DNA of 46,801 bases, from assembly GCF_002026305.1 (NCBI RefSeq), contig NZ_MVAB01000003.1, positions 1-46,801 on the forward strand, written 5' to 3'. Positions 32,673 through 43,081 of the stretch are shown in pieces (the first letter of the stretch is position 1; each line of letters begins with the position of its first letter). The DNA is from Vagococcus martis. GTDB lineage: Bacteria > Bacillota > Bacilli > Lactobacillales > Vagococcaceae. The translations under genes and the position numbers were made by a program. The notes beneath the pieces were generated by a model. That model was not told where the DNA came from, did not search any database, and was given only the letters and a program-made list of their open reading frames with translations.

Positions 32673-32938
32673 AGGTGACGAAAGAAAATGGAGTCACCTG
32701 TTATTCTTTTTCTGTCTGGCGACAAGAACACTCAATGATATTGAGTGTCGTTTAACTATCCGATAATCGATTTGCCTGATCGGATGAAAAAAGAAAAGGG
32801 ATTGATTCCTTTTCTTTTCCCCGTAGTCTAATCTAAAGACTATATTCTGTATGCAAACTAATAGCCTTATAGGATAGCAGCAAGTAGGTTATATTGTGTA
32901 CACAATAGACTACTTGGCAGGGAAAAAGTCTTTTTCCC
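32673..32938. repeat. Run of seven stem-loops downstream of rep
   Basis: In order: AGGTGAC/GTCACCT (32673-32699); ACACTCAAT/ATTGAGTGT with a 3-base loop (32728-32748); ATCCGAT/ATCGGAT (32758-32785); AAAAGAAAAGG/CCTTTTCTTTT (32789-32818); TAGTCT/AGACTA (32824-32842); CAAGTAG/CTACTTG enclosing a 16-bp palindrome (32881-32916); GGGAAAAA/TTTTTCCC with a 3-base loop (32920-32938). All arms are perfect. Such density suggests a structured RNA, a single-strand or lagging-strand origin, or a recombination site; the sequence does not decide. Confidence 0.75.
32892..32907. promoter_or_regulatory. 16-bp palindrome, possible protein-binding site
   Basis: TATTGTGTACACAATA is fully symmetric and is nested inside the CAAGTAG/CTACTTG stem. 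The TTGTGTACACAA core resembles a dimeric repressor operator; no regulator gene is present on the plasmid. Confidence 0.45.
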
Positions 32939-32973
32939 TTGCATCCCTTTTAAAACATCCTAAGAACGAATAA

Positions 32974-33023
32974 ATTAACTTAAAAAAAAGAGCCTCTAAC
33001 AGTGAGTTCTTTTTTGAGTTAAT
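32974..33023 (-). terminator. Terminator overlapping the rep stop codon
   Basis: Long imperfect stem: ATTAACT-n-AAAAAA..GA on the left pairs with TCTTTTTT-n-AGTTAAT on the right, with an inner CTC/GAG. The right arm includes the rep stop (33019-33021). On the minus strand the stem is followed by a run of T. The GGGAAAAA/TTTTTCCC hairpin 36 bases further on may back it up. Confidence 0.7.
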
Positions 33024-33945
33024 CAAATCCTTTTTGAAGAGTATTTAATACCTCTTGTTTCCAATGATCTTCTTCAACTTGTTTTGTTTCTTTTTGTTTC
33101 TGTGCCAAAAAGTCTGCCTCATGAGTGCCAATTTTTAAGCCTAAAACTTTATCTTTAGCGACCCATTTTTCTTTTTGGGAAAGGTCACCATTGTGTTCAA
33201 TGTTAAATAGCTTAATGCGTAAATCTTCTTGTTGTCCCTTAGAAAAATCATCCGCATTTTTTGCTTCAGCTTTAAAAGAAAATTGATAACCAATGACTGG
33301 CTTACCTCGTCCCTTTCCGTATTTCTTTTTGATGGTTAAACCTCTAAAAAGAGGTGTTAGTTCTTCTTTTATTGGTTTTAGGACTGTTCTATCGATTTCT
33401 CCTAAATTTTTTTGATAACTTTTTGGGACATCTAATAATTCAAAAAAGTCTTCTTTTGAGAAATAAGCATAGCCAGTAGTTCTAAATTGTTTTAGTAATC
33501 GAAACATAGTTTTAGAATAACTACTTTGTAAATCGGTAAATTGTCTTAAAGAGTATCTAACCCACTCATCTAAATTATTTAGTAACGGAATAGCTTTTTC
33601 GTGAATTTGAATTTCTGCATAAGGAGTATCTACTTTGCCATTTATTTTAAATTCATTGAACATAACAAAACGTTCTCGTTCTAGTCCATCGGAACTTCTG
33701 CGTCCAAATCGTAAATCCATTAACTTGTCATAAGTACTCTCTAAATCATCAATAAAGCGATTATTTGCGGTTGCTTTATAATTACTCAAATCTTTTAATT
33801 GATCAAAAGAAAAAGCAACTTTTTTCTCACCCTTTTCTCTCATCCTGGAAACGATAGAAAAAAATAGATTCATCTCTACAGCAGAGAATTTTCTTAAAGG
33901 AATAGTATTTAATTCTGTATGGTATTTTACTAATTCATTGGTCAA
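33019..33945 (-). CDS. repB: Rep_3 family replication initiator (RepB-like), reference copy
   Basis: This 308-aa protein is a typical Rep_3 (PF01051) initiator of Gram-positive iteron plasmids. Residues 8-80 (from YHTELNTIPLRKFSAVEMN) form the first winged-helix region. The second, at about 137-225, includes the conserved TDLQSSYSKTMFRLLKQFR (137-155) and FFELLDVPKSY (167-177), then a basic KKKYGKGRGKP stretch (206-216). The C-terminal tail (230-308) is charged. It should bind the iterons just upstream to open the origin, and may repress its own promoter, which lies between gene and iterons. The start is TTG (33943-33945), chosen because AGGA lies 9 bases upstream, no in-frame ATG precedes residue 25, and residues 2-20 are conserved in relatives. 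Intact only in units 7, 8 and 9. Confidence 0.94.
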   Translation of the reverse strand: MTNELVKYHTELNTIPLRKFSAVEMNLFFSIVSRMREKGEKKVAFSFDQLKDLSNYKATANNRFIDDLESTYDKLMDLRFGRRSSDGLERERFVMFNEFKINGKVDTPYAEIQIHEKAIPLLNNLDEWVRYSLRQFTDLQSSYSKTMFRLLKQFRTTGYAYFSKEDFFELLDVPKSYQKNLGEIDRTVLKPIKEELTPLFRGLTIKKKYGKGRGKPVIGYQFSFKAEAKNADDFSKGQQEDLRIKLFNIEHNGDLSQKEKWVAKDKVLGLKIGTHEADFLAQKQKETKQVEEDHWKQEVLNTLQKGFD

Positions 33946-33954
33946 AATATCACA

Positions 33955-33958
33955 TCCT
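33955..33958 (-). promoter_or_regulatory. Ribosome-binding site that fixes the TTG start of rep
   Basis: TTAGGATGTG on the minus strand places AGGA 9 bases before the TTG. The nearby ATG (minus strand, 33936-33938) is out of frame and stops after two codons, so TTG is the only sensible start. Confidence 0.7.
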
Positions 33959-33987
33959 AACTATTTATATGTAATATCATAATATAG

Positions 33988-34113
33988 TCCATACAAATAA
34001 TCCATATATAAACTCCATACAAACAGACAAAACTCCATACATAAACAGACAAAACTCCATACATAAACAGACAAAACTCCATACATAAACAGACAAAACT
34101 CCATGCAAACATC
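33988..34113. repeat. Iteron array and probable origin of replication, reference copy
   Basis: Unit CTCCATACATAAACAGACAAAA (22 bp read on +, in two halves CTCCATACATA and AACAGACAAAA). Copies at 34013-34032 (20 bp, lacking TA), 34033-34054, 34055-34076, 34077-34098 and a partial at 34099-34113. Two degenerate TCCATA half-units stand at 33988 and 34001, nearer rep. Tandem 22-bp iterons directly upstream of a Rep_3 gene are the usual theta-type origin of lactic acid bacterial plasmids. Confidence 0.88.
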
Positions 34114-34547
34114 TCTGTATCCCTTGGGGCTCTAATGCTCAACTGGTGTCTAAAAGAGGTTTAAAAGAGGTTTAAAAAAGATTATAAAAAAGGTCGACTA
34201 TTTTTCCCACCTAAAAACCCACTCTTTTTATTAAATTGATCTATGCGTAACATGAAAAAAAATAAAAAATGAGTGAGAGAAAACCACTCTCACATTCCAC
34301 TCACGCAGTCGCTACACGCTCCTTTGCTAAAACCTAAAACATTTCTCTAAGGAAATAATTCAATAGTATTAAAATGCAAAAAAAGAACTGTTTAAGCTCA
34401 TCTAGATAAAACTCTTAGTTTAATAAATAAAGCGTCTTTCAGACGGTCAGGGTAAACCCTAACAACCCTAAAGTAATTATCTAAAGATTATGCTATATTT
34501 ATTAATGGCACTTAGCCCATTTTCTATTTGAAAGGGGGGCTAGACAT

Positions 34548-34658
34548 ATGTTAAAACAATTCATCTTGTTATTCATCACGACTGTTTTTACTACAGTAAT
34601 TACAGTTATAACTACAAAGTTATTAAATCGTTGGTTTGACGATGAAGATGATGATTAA
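34548..34658 (+). CDS. Fst-like type I toxin, unit 10 (intact)
   Basis: Open 36-codon gene identical to the reference. Confidence 0.85.
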   Translation: MLKQFILLFITTVFTTVITVITTKLLNRWFDDEDDD

Positions 34659-35014
34659 AGGCATGAGTGCCAACAAACCCACACGCTAGAACTTCGCACT
34701 AGCGACAAAAAAAGCCACTACCTCATCACAGGTAGTGGCTTTTGTGCTAGACATACTAGCAATTCATCTTGTTTTCGCACTCTTATTATATCATGATTTA
34801 CAAAGATAAATCAAAAAGTTAACATAAATCAAATTACATCTAGTTATCCTTTCATTTTTAGGATATATAAATAAAATATTTATCCAATTATAATAGTTCT
34901 TGGAACAAATATACTTAATATTCTAATTATAGTTTTTTAAATAACCAACGTTATAAATCGTATTAGGCAAAAGCTAATAATGCCATACTTGAAACTTAAT
35001 TTTAAATGATCGTT

Positions 35015-35488
35015 TTACTTTGTATTTTCTTCTAAGGGTAATTTTTTTAATAGCCAAGGCATGCTCAGTTCAATTTCTAATTGTACAATAGGTTCAGCTA
35101 GTGACCTGGGTGAAATGGATATGCTTTCAGTAAATCCAATTCCTATATTATTAAATTTAACAAAATTTGGAGTGGAAACTTCTTTACTATGCTCTATCCA
35201 AAATGGAGGTCCATTAATTATTTTTCCTGAAAAATGATAGAAGACACTATAATGGTGAAAGCCATCATCATCTTCAAATAAGTGCCAAACCTCAGCTTCT
35301 TTTTTAGGATTAATACCAAAAGACCTAAATAATATCTTAGTAGATAAGTCTAAGTAATCACATGCCAAACAATAGTTTTTACAATAATTACATTTACAGG
35401 CATTAGTAATATAAGCTCCTTTTGAATAAAATAATTTTGTCTTTTTATAATTGGAAGAAATAGAATAACCTGCTATATGAATGTTCAT
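35015..35488 (-). CDS. Cys-rich hypothetical protein, unit 10 (intact)
   Basis: Identical to the reference. The alternative GTG start would be at 35503. Confidence 0.8.
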   Translation of the reverse strand: MNIHIAGYSISSNYKKTKLFYSKGAYITNACKCNYCKNYCLACDYLDLSTKILFRSFGINPKKEAEVWHLFEDDDGFHHYSVFYHFSGKIINGPPFWIEHSKEVSTPNFVKFNNIGIGFTESISISPRSLAEPIVQLEIELSMPWLLKKLPLEENTK

Positions 35489-36031
35489 ACATAATAAACT
35501 CACTTTCTACTAATTATTAAATATCACCTTTCCATTTCACTAAATCAATAAAAGAAAATTTTTTTACCACTAATCAACATAGCTTGTGATTAGTGTAAAA
35601 TTTATTAATTATGCTGTGACATTTTTCCAGAATCATTACATAAGTTGTTTAATGAATTATGTATCGAACCTACACCTCAACATAAAAAAATGAACAATTG
35701 TAAAATCTCACTAAGTTAAAACACCTCATTCACTCACAAGTTAATTAAAATTACTCCTAAATTATATCAAGAGGAATTATAAATTCTTTGTAGATTTAAT
35801 GAATGATTTTAGTTAATTTGCACGAAGTCGATTGGAAAAAACACGCGTACTGCACGTGGCGGGAATAGCTTTAGTGTTACTCTTATTGCAATTTGTAGTC
35901 TTTTTAAAGTTATCATAATGATAGGTCAGCAGTATTAATAATACTAGTTTTATTATAATAAAACTAGTATTATTAATACATTCAATGTATTGTTTATATA
36001 TCAAAATAAAATAGAAAGGACGTTAGTTATT

Positions 36032-36232
36032 GTGCGATTTTTAAAATGGTTATTTTTTATTTTAGGCACATTAATTACATTAATTAATATTCCTAAATTT
36101 GTATCAATTATTTTTAGATTTTTTAATCCCCAAAATAATTTTGGAGAATTAATTGGAGAATTAGTTGGTTCTATAGCTATACCGTGTGTATTTTTCGTAC
36201 TATTTTTTATATTACAGAATAATCAAAAGTAA
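36032..36232 (+). CDS. 66-aa two-segment membrane protein, unit 10 (intact)
   Basis: Identical to 32242-32442. Confidence 0.65.
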   Translation: MRFLKWLFFILGTLITLINIPKFVSIIFRFFNPQNNFGELIGELVGSIAIPCVFFVLFFILQNNQK

Positions 36233-36807
36233 AAAATATAATAAATGTGTACAAGTAATATACCTGTGATGCTAATTAACTTTGGCAAAATGTAAATGCA
36301 AAAATTAGTTATTTAATTGATTGCTTAACATAATCTCGCTTTAAAGAAGTTACACATCTACCAACACATCGAGACACCCACTTTGTGAATCTCAACTGGT
36401 CTACCTAAAAATGAAAAAAGAAGCCTTGAAAATAGGGCTTCTTTTTTTGTTGAATTTGTGAAAGGTGACGAAAGAAAATGGAGTCACCTGTTATTCTTTT
36501 TCTGTCTGGCGACAAGAACACTCAATGATATTGAGTGTCGTTTAACTATCCGATAATCGATTTGCCTGATCGGATGAAAAAAGAAAAGGGATTGATTCCT
36601 TTTCTTTTCCCCGTAGTCTAATCTAAAGACTATATTCTGTATGCAAACTAATAGCCTTATAGGATAGCAGCAAGTAGGTTATATTGTGTACACAATAGAC
36701 TACTTGGCAGGGAAAAAGTCTTTTTCCCTTGCATCCTTTTAAAACATCCTAAGAACGAATAAATTAACTTAAAAAAAAGAGCCTCTAACAGTGAGTTCTT
36801 TTTTGAG

Positions 36808-37735
36808 TTAATCAAATCCTTTTTGAAGAGTATTTAATACCTCTTGTTTCCAATGATCTTCTTCAACTTGTTTTGTTTCTTTTTGTTTCTGTGCCAAAAA
36901 GTCTGCCTCATGAGTGCCAATTTTTAAGCCTAAAACTTTATCTTTAGCGACCCATTTTTCTTTTTGGGAAAGGTCACCATTGTGTTCAATGTTAAATAGC
37001 TTAATGCGTAAATCTTCTTGTTGTCCCTTAGAAAAATCATCCGCATTTTTTGCTTCAGCTTTAAAAGAAAATTGATAACCAATGACTGGCTTACCTCGTC
37101 CCTTTCCGTATTTCTTTTTGATGGTTAAACCTCTAAAAAGAGGTGTTAGTTCTTCTTTTATTGGTTTTAGGACTGTTCTATCGATTTCTCCTAAATTTTT
37201 TTGATAACTTTTTGGGACATCTAATAATTCAAAAAAAGTCTTCTTTTGAGAAATAAGCATAGCCAGTAGTTCTAAATTGTTTTAGTAATCGAAACATAGT
37301 TTTAGAATAACTACTTTGTAAATCGGTAAATTGTCTTAAAGAGTATCTAACCCACTCATCTAAATTATTTAGTAACGGAATAGCTTTTTCGTGAATTTGA
37401 ATTTCTGCATAAGGAGTATCTACTTTGCCATTTATTTTAAATTCATTGAACATAACAAAACGTTCTCGTTCTAGTCCATCGGAACTTCTGCGTCCAAATC
37501 GTAAATCCATTAACTTGTCATAAGTACTCTCTAAATCATCAATAAAGCGATTATTTGCGGTTGCTTTATAATTACTCAAATCTTTTAATTGATCAAAAGA
37601 AAAAGCAACTTTTTTCTCACCCTTTTCTCTCATCCTGGAAACGATAGAAAAAAATAGATTCATCTCTACAGCAGAGAATTTTCTTAAAGGAATAGTATTT
37701 AATTCTGTATGGTATTTTACTAATTCATTGGTCAA
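36808..37735 (-). pseudogene. Rep_3 initiator gene, unit 10 (single frameshift)
   Basis: Identical to the intact copies except for one extra A in the run at 37231-37237, which splits the gene after about residue 168 into open pieces 37229-37735 and 36808-37260. This falls in an otherwise clean stretch. Confidence 0.85.
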
Positions 37736-37802
37736 AATATCACATCCTAACTATTTATATGTAATATCATAATATAGTCCATACAAATAATCCATATATA
37801 AA

Positions 37803-37903
37803 CTCCATACAAACAGACAAAACTCCATACATAAACAGACAAAACTCCATACATAAACAGACAAAACTCCATACATAAACAGACAAAACTCCATGCAAAC
37901 ATC
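37803..37903. repeat. Iteron array, unit 10
   Basis: Identical to the reference array. Confidence 0.88.
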
Positions 37904-38338
37904 TCTGTATCCCTTGGGGCTCTAATGCTCAACTGGTGTCTAAAAGAGGTTTAAAAGAGGTTTAAAAAAGATTATAAAAAAGGTCGACTATTTTTCCCAC
38001 CTAAAAACCCACTCTTTTTATTAAATTGATCTATGCGTAACATGAAAAAAAAATAAAAAATGAGTGAGAGAAAACCACTCTCACATTCCACTCACGCAGT
38101 CGCTACACGCTCCTTTGCTAAAACCTAAAACATTTCTCTAAGGAAATAATTCAATAGTATTAAAATGCAAAAAAAGAACTGTTTAAGCTCATCTAGATAA
38201 AACTCTTAGTTTAATAAATAAAGCGTCTTTCAGACGGTCAGGGTAAACCCTAACAACCCTAAAGTAATTATCTAAAGATTATGCTATATTTATTAATGGC
38301 ACTTAGCCCATTTTCTATTTGAAAGGGGGGCTAGACAT

Positions 38339-38450
38339 ATGTTAAAAACAATTCATCTTGTTATTCATCACGACTGTTTTTACTACAGTAATTACAGTTA
38401 TAACTACAAAGTTATTAAATCGTTGGTTTGACGATGAAGATGATGATTAA
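38339..38450 (+). pseudogene. Fst-like toxin gene, unit 11 (frameshifted)
   Basis: One extra A in the run at 38344-38348 shifts the frame from codon 4. Confidence 0.75.
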
Positions 38451-38806
38451 AGGCATGAGTGCCAACAAACCCACACGCTAGAACTTCGCACTAGCGACAA
38501 AAAAAGCCACTACCTCATCACAGGTAGTGGCTTTTGTGCTAGACATACTAGCAATTCATCTTGTTTTCGCACTCTTATTATATCATGATTTACAAAGATA
38601 AATCAAAAAGTTAACATAAATCAAATTACATCTAGTTATCCTTTCATTTTTAGGATATATAAATAAAATATTTATCCAATTATAATAGTTCTTGGAACAA
38701 ATATACTTAATATTCTAATTATAGTTTTTTAAATAACCAACGTTATAAATCGTATTAGGCAAAAGCTAATAATGCCATACTTGAAACTTAATTTTAAATG
38801 ATCGTT

Positions 38807-39283
38807 TTACTTTGTATTTTCTTCTAAGGGTAATTTTTTTAATAGCCAAGGCATGCTCAGTTCAATTTCTAATTGTACAATAGGTTCAGCTAGTGACCTG
38901 GGTGAAATGGATATGCTTTCAGTAAATCCAATTCCTATATTATTAAATTTAACAAAATTTGGAGTGGAAACTTTCTTTACTATGCTCTATCCAAAATGGG
39001 AGGTCCATTAATTATTTTTCCTGAAAAATGATAGAAGACACTATAATGGTGAAAGCCATCATCATCTTCAAATAAGTGCCAACCTCAGCTTCTTTTTTAG
39101 GATTAATACCAAAAGACCTAAATAATATCTTAGTAGATAAGTCTAAGTAATCACATGCCAAACAATAGTTTTTACAATAATTACATTTACAGGCATTAGT
39201 AATATAAGCTCCTTTTGAATAAAATAATTTTGTCTTTTTATAATTTGGAAGAAATAGAATAACCTGCTATATGAATGTTCCAT
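38807..39283 (-). pseudogene. Cys-rich hypothetical protein, unit 11 (frameshifted)
   Basis: An extra C beside the start codon (near 39280), extra bases near 39245, 38999 and 38973, and a lost A near 39081 break the frame. Confidence 0.75.
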
Positions 39284-39830
39284 ACATAATAAACTCACTT
39301 TCTACTAATTATTAAATATCACCTTTCCATTTCACTAAATCAATAAAAAGAAAATTTTTTACCACTAATCAACATAGCTTGTGATTAGTGTAAAATTTAT
39401 TAATTATGCTGTGACATTTTTCCAGAATCATTACATAATTGTTTAATGAATTATGTATCGAACCTACACCTCAACATAAAAAAATGAACAATTGTAAAAT
39501 CTCACTAAGTTTAAAACACCTCATTCACTCACAAGTTAATTTAAAATTACTCCTAAATTATATCAAGAGGAATTATAAAATTCTTTGTAGATTTAATGAA
39601 TGATTTTAGTTAATTTGCACGAAGTCGATTGGAAAAAACACGCGTACTGCACGTGGCGGGAATAGCTTTAGTGTTACTCTTATTGCAATTTGTAGTCTTT
39701 TTAAAGTTATCATAATGATAGGTCAGCAGTATTTAATAATACTAGTTTTTTTATTTAATAAAACTAAGTATTATTAATACATTCAATGTATTGTTTATAT
39801 ATCAAAATAAAATAGAAAGGACGTTAGTTA

Positions 39831-40025
39831 TTGTTGCGATTTTTTAAATGGTTATTTTTTATTTTAGGCACATTAATTACATTAATTAATATTCCTAAAT
39901 TTGTATCAATTATTTTTAGATTTTTTAATCCCCAAAATAATTTTGGAGAATTAATTGGAGAATTAGTTGGTTCTATAGCTATACCGTGTGTATTTTTCGT
40001 ACTATTTTTTTATATTACAGAATAA
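39831..40025 (+). CDS. 66-aa membrane protein gene, unit 11 (both ends altered)
   Basis: An inserted T turns the start region into TTG TTG, and one extra T near 40010 ends the frame early after ILFFYITE-like residues. Both membrane segments are still encoded. Most likely consensus error. Confidence 0.5.
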   Translation: MLRFFKWLFFILGTLITLINIPKFVSIIFRFFNPQNNFGELIGELVGSIAIPCVFFVLFFYITE

Positions 40026-40620
40026 TCAAAAAAGTAAAAAAAATATAATAAATGTGTACAAGTAATATACCTGTGATGCTAATTAACTTTGGCAAAATGT
40101 AAATGCAAAAAATTAGTTATTTAATTGATTGCTTAACATAATCTCGCTTTAAAGAAGTTACACATCTACCAACACATCGAGACACCCACTTTGTGAATCT
40201 CAACTGGTCTACCTAAAAATGAAAAAAGAAGCCTTGAAAATAGGGCTTCTTTTTTTTGTTGAATTTGTGAAAGGTGACGAAAGAAAATGGAGTCACCTGT
40301 TATTCTTTTTCTGTCTGGCGACAAGAACACTCAATGATATTGAGTGTCGTTTAACTATCCGATAATCGATTTGCCTGATCGGATGAAAAAAGGAAAAGGG
40401 ATTGATTCCTTTTCTTTTTCCCCGTAGTCTAATCTAAAGACTATATTCTGTATGCAAACTAATAGCCTTATAGGATAGCAGCAAGTAGGTTATATTGTGT
40501 ACACAATAGACTACTTGGCAGGGAAAAAGTCTTTTTCCCTTGCATCCCTTTTTAAAACATCCTAAGAACGAATAAATTAACTTAAAAAAAAGAGCCTCTA
40601 ACAGTGAGTTCTTTTTTGAG

Positions 40621-41542
40621 TTAATCAAATCCTTTTTGAAGAGTATTTAATACCTCTTGTTTCCAATGATCTTCTTCAACTTGTTTTGTTTCTTTTGTTT
40701 CTGTGCCAAAAAGTCTGCCTCATGAGTGCCAATTTTTAAGCCTAAAACTTTATCTTTAGCGACCCATTTTTCTTTTTGGGAAAGGTCACCATTGTGTTCA
40801 ATGTTAAATAGCTTAATGCGTAAATCTTCTTGTTGTCCCTTAGAAAAATCCCGCATTTTTTGCTTCAGCTTTAAAAGAAAATTGATAACCAATGACTGGC
40901 TTACCTCGTCCCTTTCCGTATTTCTTTTTGATGGTTAAACCTCTAAAAAGAGGTGTTAGTTCTTCTTTTATTGGTTTTAGGACTGTTCTATCGATTTCTC
41001 CTAAATTTTTTTGATAACTTTTTGGGACATCTAATAATTCAAAAAAGTCTTCTTTTGAGAAATAAGCATAGCCAGTAGTTCTAAATTGTTTTAGTAATCG
41101 AAACATAGTTTTAGAATAACTACTTTGTAAATCGGTAAATTGTCTTAAAGAGTATCTAACCCACTCATCTAAATTATTTAGTAACGGAATAGCTTTTTCG
41201 AATTTGAATTTCTGCATAAGGAGTATCTACTTTGCCATTTATTTTAAATTCATTGAATAAACAAAACGTCTCGTTCTAGTCCATCGGAACTTCTGCGTCC
41301 AAATCGTAAATCCATTAACTTGTCATAAGTACTCTCTAAATCATCAATAAAGCGATTATTTGCGGTTGCTTTTAATAATTACTCAAATCTTTTAATTGAT
41401 CAAAAGAAAAAGCAACTTTTTTCTCACCCTTTTCTCTCATCCTGGAAACGATAGAAAAAAATAGATTCATCTCTACAGCAGAGAATTTTCTTAAAGGAAT
41501 AGTATTTAATTCTGTATGGTATTTTACTAATTCATTGGTCAA
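40621..41542 (-). pseudogene. Rep_3 initiator gene, unit 11 (frameshifted)
   Basis: Short deletions near 40696, 40850, 41200 and 41257-41270 and an insertion near 41371 break the frame. The longest open piece, 40840-41217, covers the central region. Confidence 0.8.
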
Positions 41543-41609
41543 AATATCACATCCTAACTATTTATATGTAATATCATAATATAGTCCATACAAATAATCC
41601 ATATATAAA

Positions 41610-41711
41610 CTCCATACAAACAGACAAAAACTCCATACATAAACAGACAAAACTCCATACATAAACAGACAAAACTCCATACATAAACAGACAAAACTCC
41701 ATGCAAACATC
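41610..41711. repeat. Iteron array, unit 11
   Basis: As the reference, with one extra A near 41630. Confidence 0.82.
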
Positions 41712-42145
41712 TCTGTATCCCTTGGGGCTCTAATGCTCAACTGGTGTCTAAAAGAGGTTTAAAAGAGGTTTAAAAAAGATTATAAAAAAGGTCGACTATT
41801 TTTCCCACCTAAAAACCCACTCTTTTTATTAAATTGATCTATGCGTAACATGAAAAAAAATAAAAAATGAGTGAGAGAAAACCACTCTCACATTCCACTC
41901 ACGCAGTCGCTACACGCTCCTTTGCTAAAACCTAAAACATTTCTCTAAGGAAATAATTCAATAGTATTAAAATGCAAAAAAAGAACTGTTTAAGCTCATC
42001 TAGATAAAACTCTTAGTTTAATAAATAAAGCGTCTTTCAGACGGTCAGGGTAAACCCTAACAACCCTAAAGTAATTATCTAAAGATTATGCTATATTTAT
42101 TAATGGCACTTAGCCCATTTTCTATTTGAAAGGGGGGCTAGACAT

Positions 42146-42256
42146 ATGTTAAAACAATTCATCTTGTTATTCATCACGACTGTTTTTACTACAGTAATTA
42201 CAGTTATAACTACAAAGTTATTAAATCGTTGGTTTGACGATGAAGATGATGATTAA
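42146..42256 (+). CDS. Fst-like type I toxin, unit 12 (intact)
   Basis: Open 36-codon gene. Downstream, the RNA II -35 region near 42410-42425 has lost several bases relative to the reference. Confidence 0.82.
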   Translation: MLKQFILLFITTVFTTVITVITTKLLNRWFDDEDDD

Positions 42257-42607
42257 AGGCATGAGTGCCACAAACCCACACGCTAGAACTTCGCACTAGC
42301 GACAAAAAAGCCACTACCTCATCACAGGTAGTGGCTTTTGTGCTAGACATACTAGCAATTCATCTTGTTTTCGCACTCTTATTATATCATGATTTACAAA
42401 GATAAATCAAAAACATAACATTTTACATCTAGTTATCCTTTCATTTTTAGGATATATATAAATAAAATATTTATCCAATTATAATAGTTCTTGGAACAAA
42501 TATACTTAATATTCTAATTATATAGTTTTTTAAATAACCAACGTTATAAATCGTATTAGGCAAAAGCTAATAATGCCATACTTGAAACTTAATTTTAAAT
42601 GATCGTT

Positions 42608-43081
42608 TTACTTTGTATTTTCTTCTAAGGGTAATTTTTTTAATAGCCAAGGCATGCTCAGTTCAATTTCTAATTGTACAATAGGTTCAGCTAGTGACCT
42701 GGGTGAAATGGATATGCTTTCAGTAAATCCAATTCCTATATTATTAAATTTAACAAAATTTGGAGTGGAAACTTCTTTACTATGCTCTATCCAAAATGGA
42801 GGTCCATTAATTATTTTTCCTGAAAAATGATAGAAGACACTATAATGGTGAAAGCCATCATCATCTTCAAATAAGTGCCAAACCTCAGCTTCTTTTTTAG
42901 GATTAATACCAAAAGACCTAAATAATATCTTAGTAGATAAGTCTAAGTAATCACATGCCAAACAATAGTTTTTACAATAATTACATTTACAGGCATTAGT
43001 AATATAAGCTCCTTTTGAATAAAATAATTTTGTCTTTTTATAATTGGAAGAAATAGAATAACCTGCTATATGAATGTTCAT
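42608..43081 (-). CDS. Cys-rich hypothetical protein, unit 12 (intact)
   Basis: Identical to the reference. The alternative GTG start would be at 43096. Confidence 0.8.
   Translation of the reverse strand: MNIHIAGYSISSNYKKTKLFYSKGAYITNACKCNYCKNYCLACDYLDLSTKILFRSFGINPKKEAEVWHLFEDDDGFHHYSVFYHFSGKIINGPPFWIEHSKEVSTPNFVKFNNIGIGFTESISISPRSLAEPIVQLEIELSMPWLLKKLPLEENTK

Larger units (their letters stand above)
32443..33018. other. Convergent intergenic region with terminator and hairpin series
   Basis: No gene is seen between the 66-aa gene and rep. The first 180 bases are AT-rich and featureless; the rest holds the terminators and stem-loops listed separately. Confidence 0.6.
30327..34115. repeat. 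Plasmid unit 9 (reference copy, 3,789 bp)
   Basis: All genes are open and every base that can be cross-checked against units 8 and 10 agrees, so this is the best estimate of the monomer. Order: origin-side spacer, toxin-antitoxin (+/-), Cys-rich gene (-), palindrome, 66-aa gene (+), hairpin cluster, rep (-), iterons. Confidence 0.97.
34116..37905. repeat. Plasmid unit 10
   Basis: 3,790 bp. Toxin, Cys-rich and 66-aa genes are intact; rep has a single one-base insertion. Confidence 0.97.
37906..41713. repeat. Plasmid unit 11
   Basis: 3,808 bp. Errors reappear from about 38,340 onward and no gene is fully intact. The long palindrome is disrupted only in this unit and, by a single base, in unit 6. 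Confidence 0.95.

Noticed and set aside
32881-32916. dif/cer-like Xer recombination site
   Set aside because: The stem-loop symmetry is there, but I could not match it to the 28-bp two-arm form of Firmicute dif sites, so I list it only as a hairpin.
34013-34113. Possible CRISPR array
   Set aside because: The repeats are directly adjacent with no unique spacers and sit next to a Rep_3 gene; they are iterons.
33957-34142. 61-codon open frame on the minus strand over the iterons, with a repeating SFVCLCMEFCLF pattern
   Set aside because: It is a translation of the 22-bp iterons and has no plausible start site; the DNA repeat explains it.
36808-37735. Programmed frameshift in rep at the A-rich run
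   Set aside because: Units 7, 8 and 9 have an uninterrupted frame with one A fewer; only this unit shows the shift.
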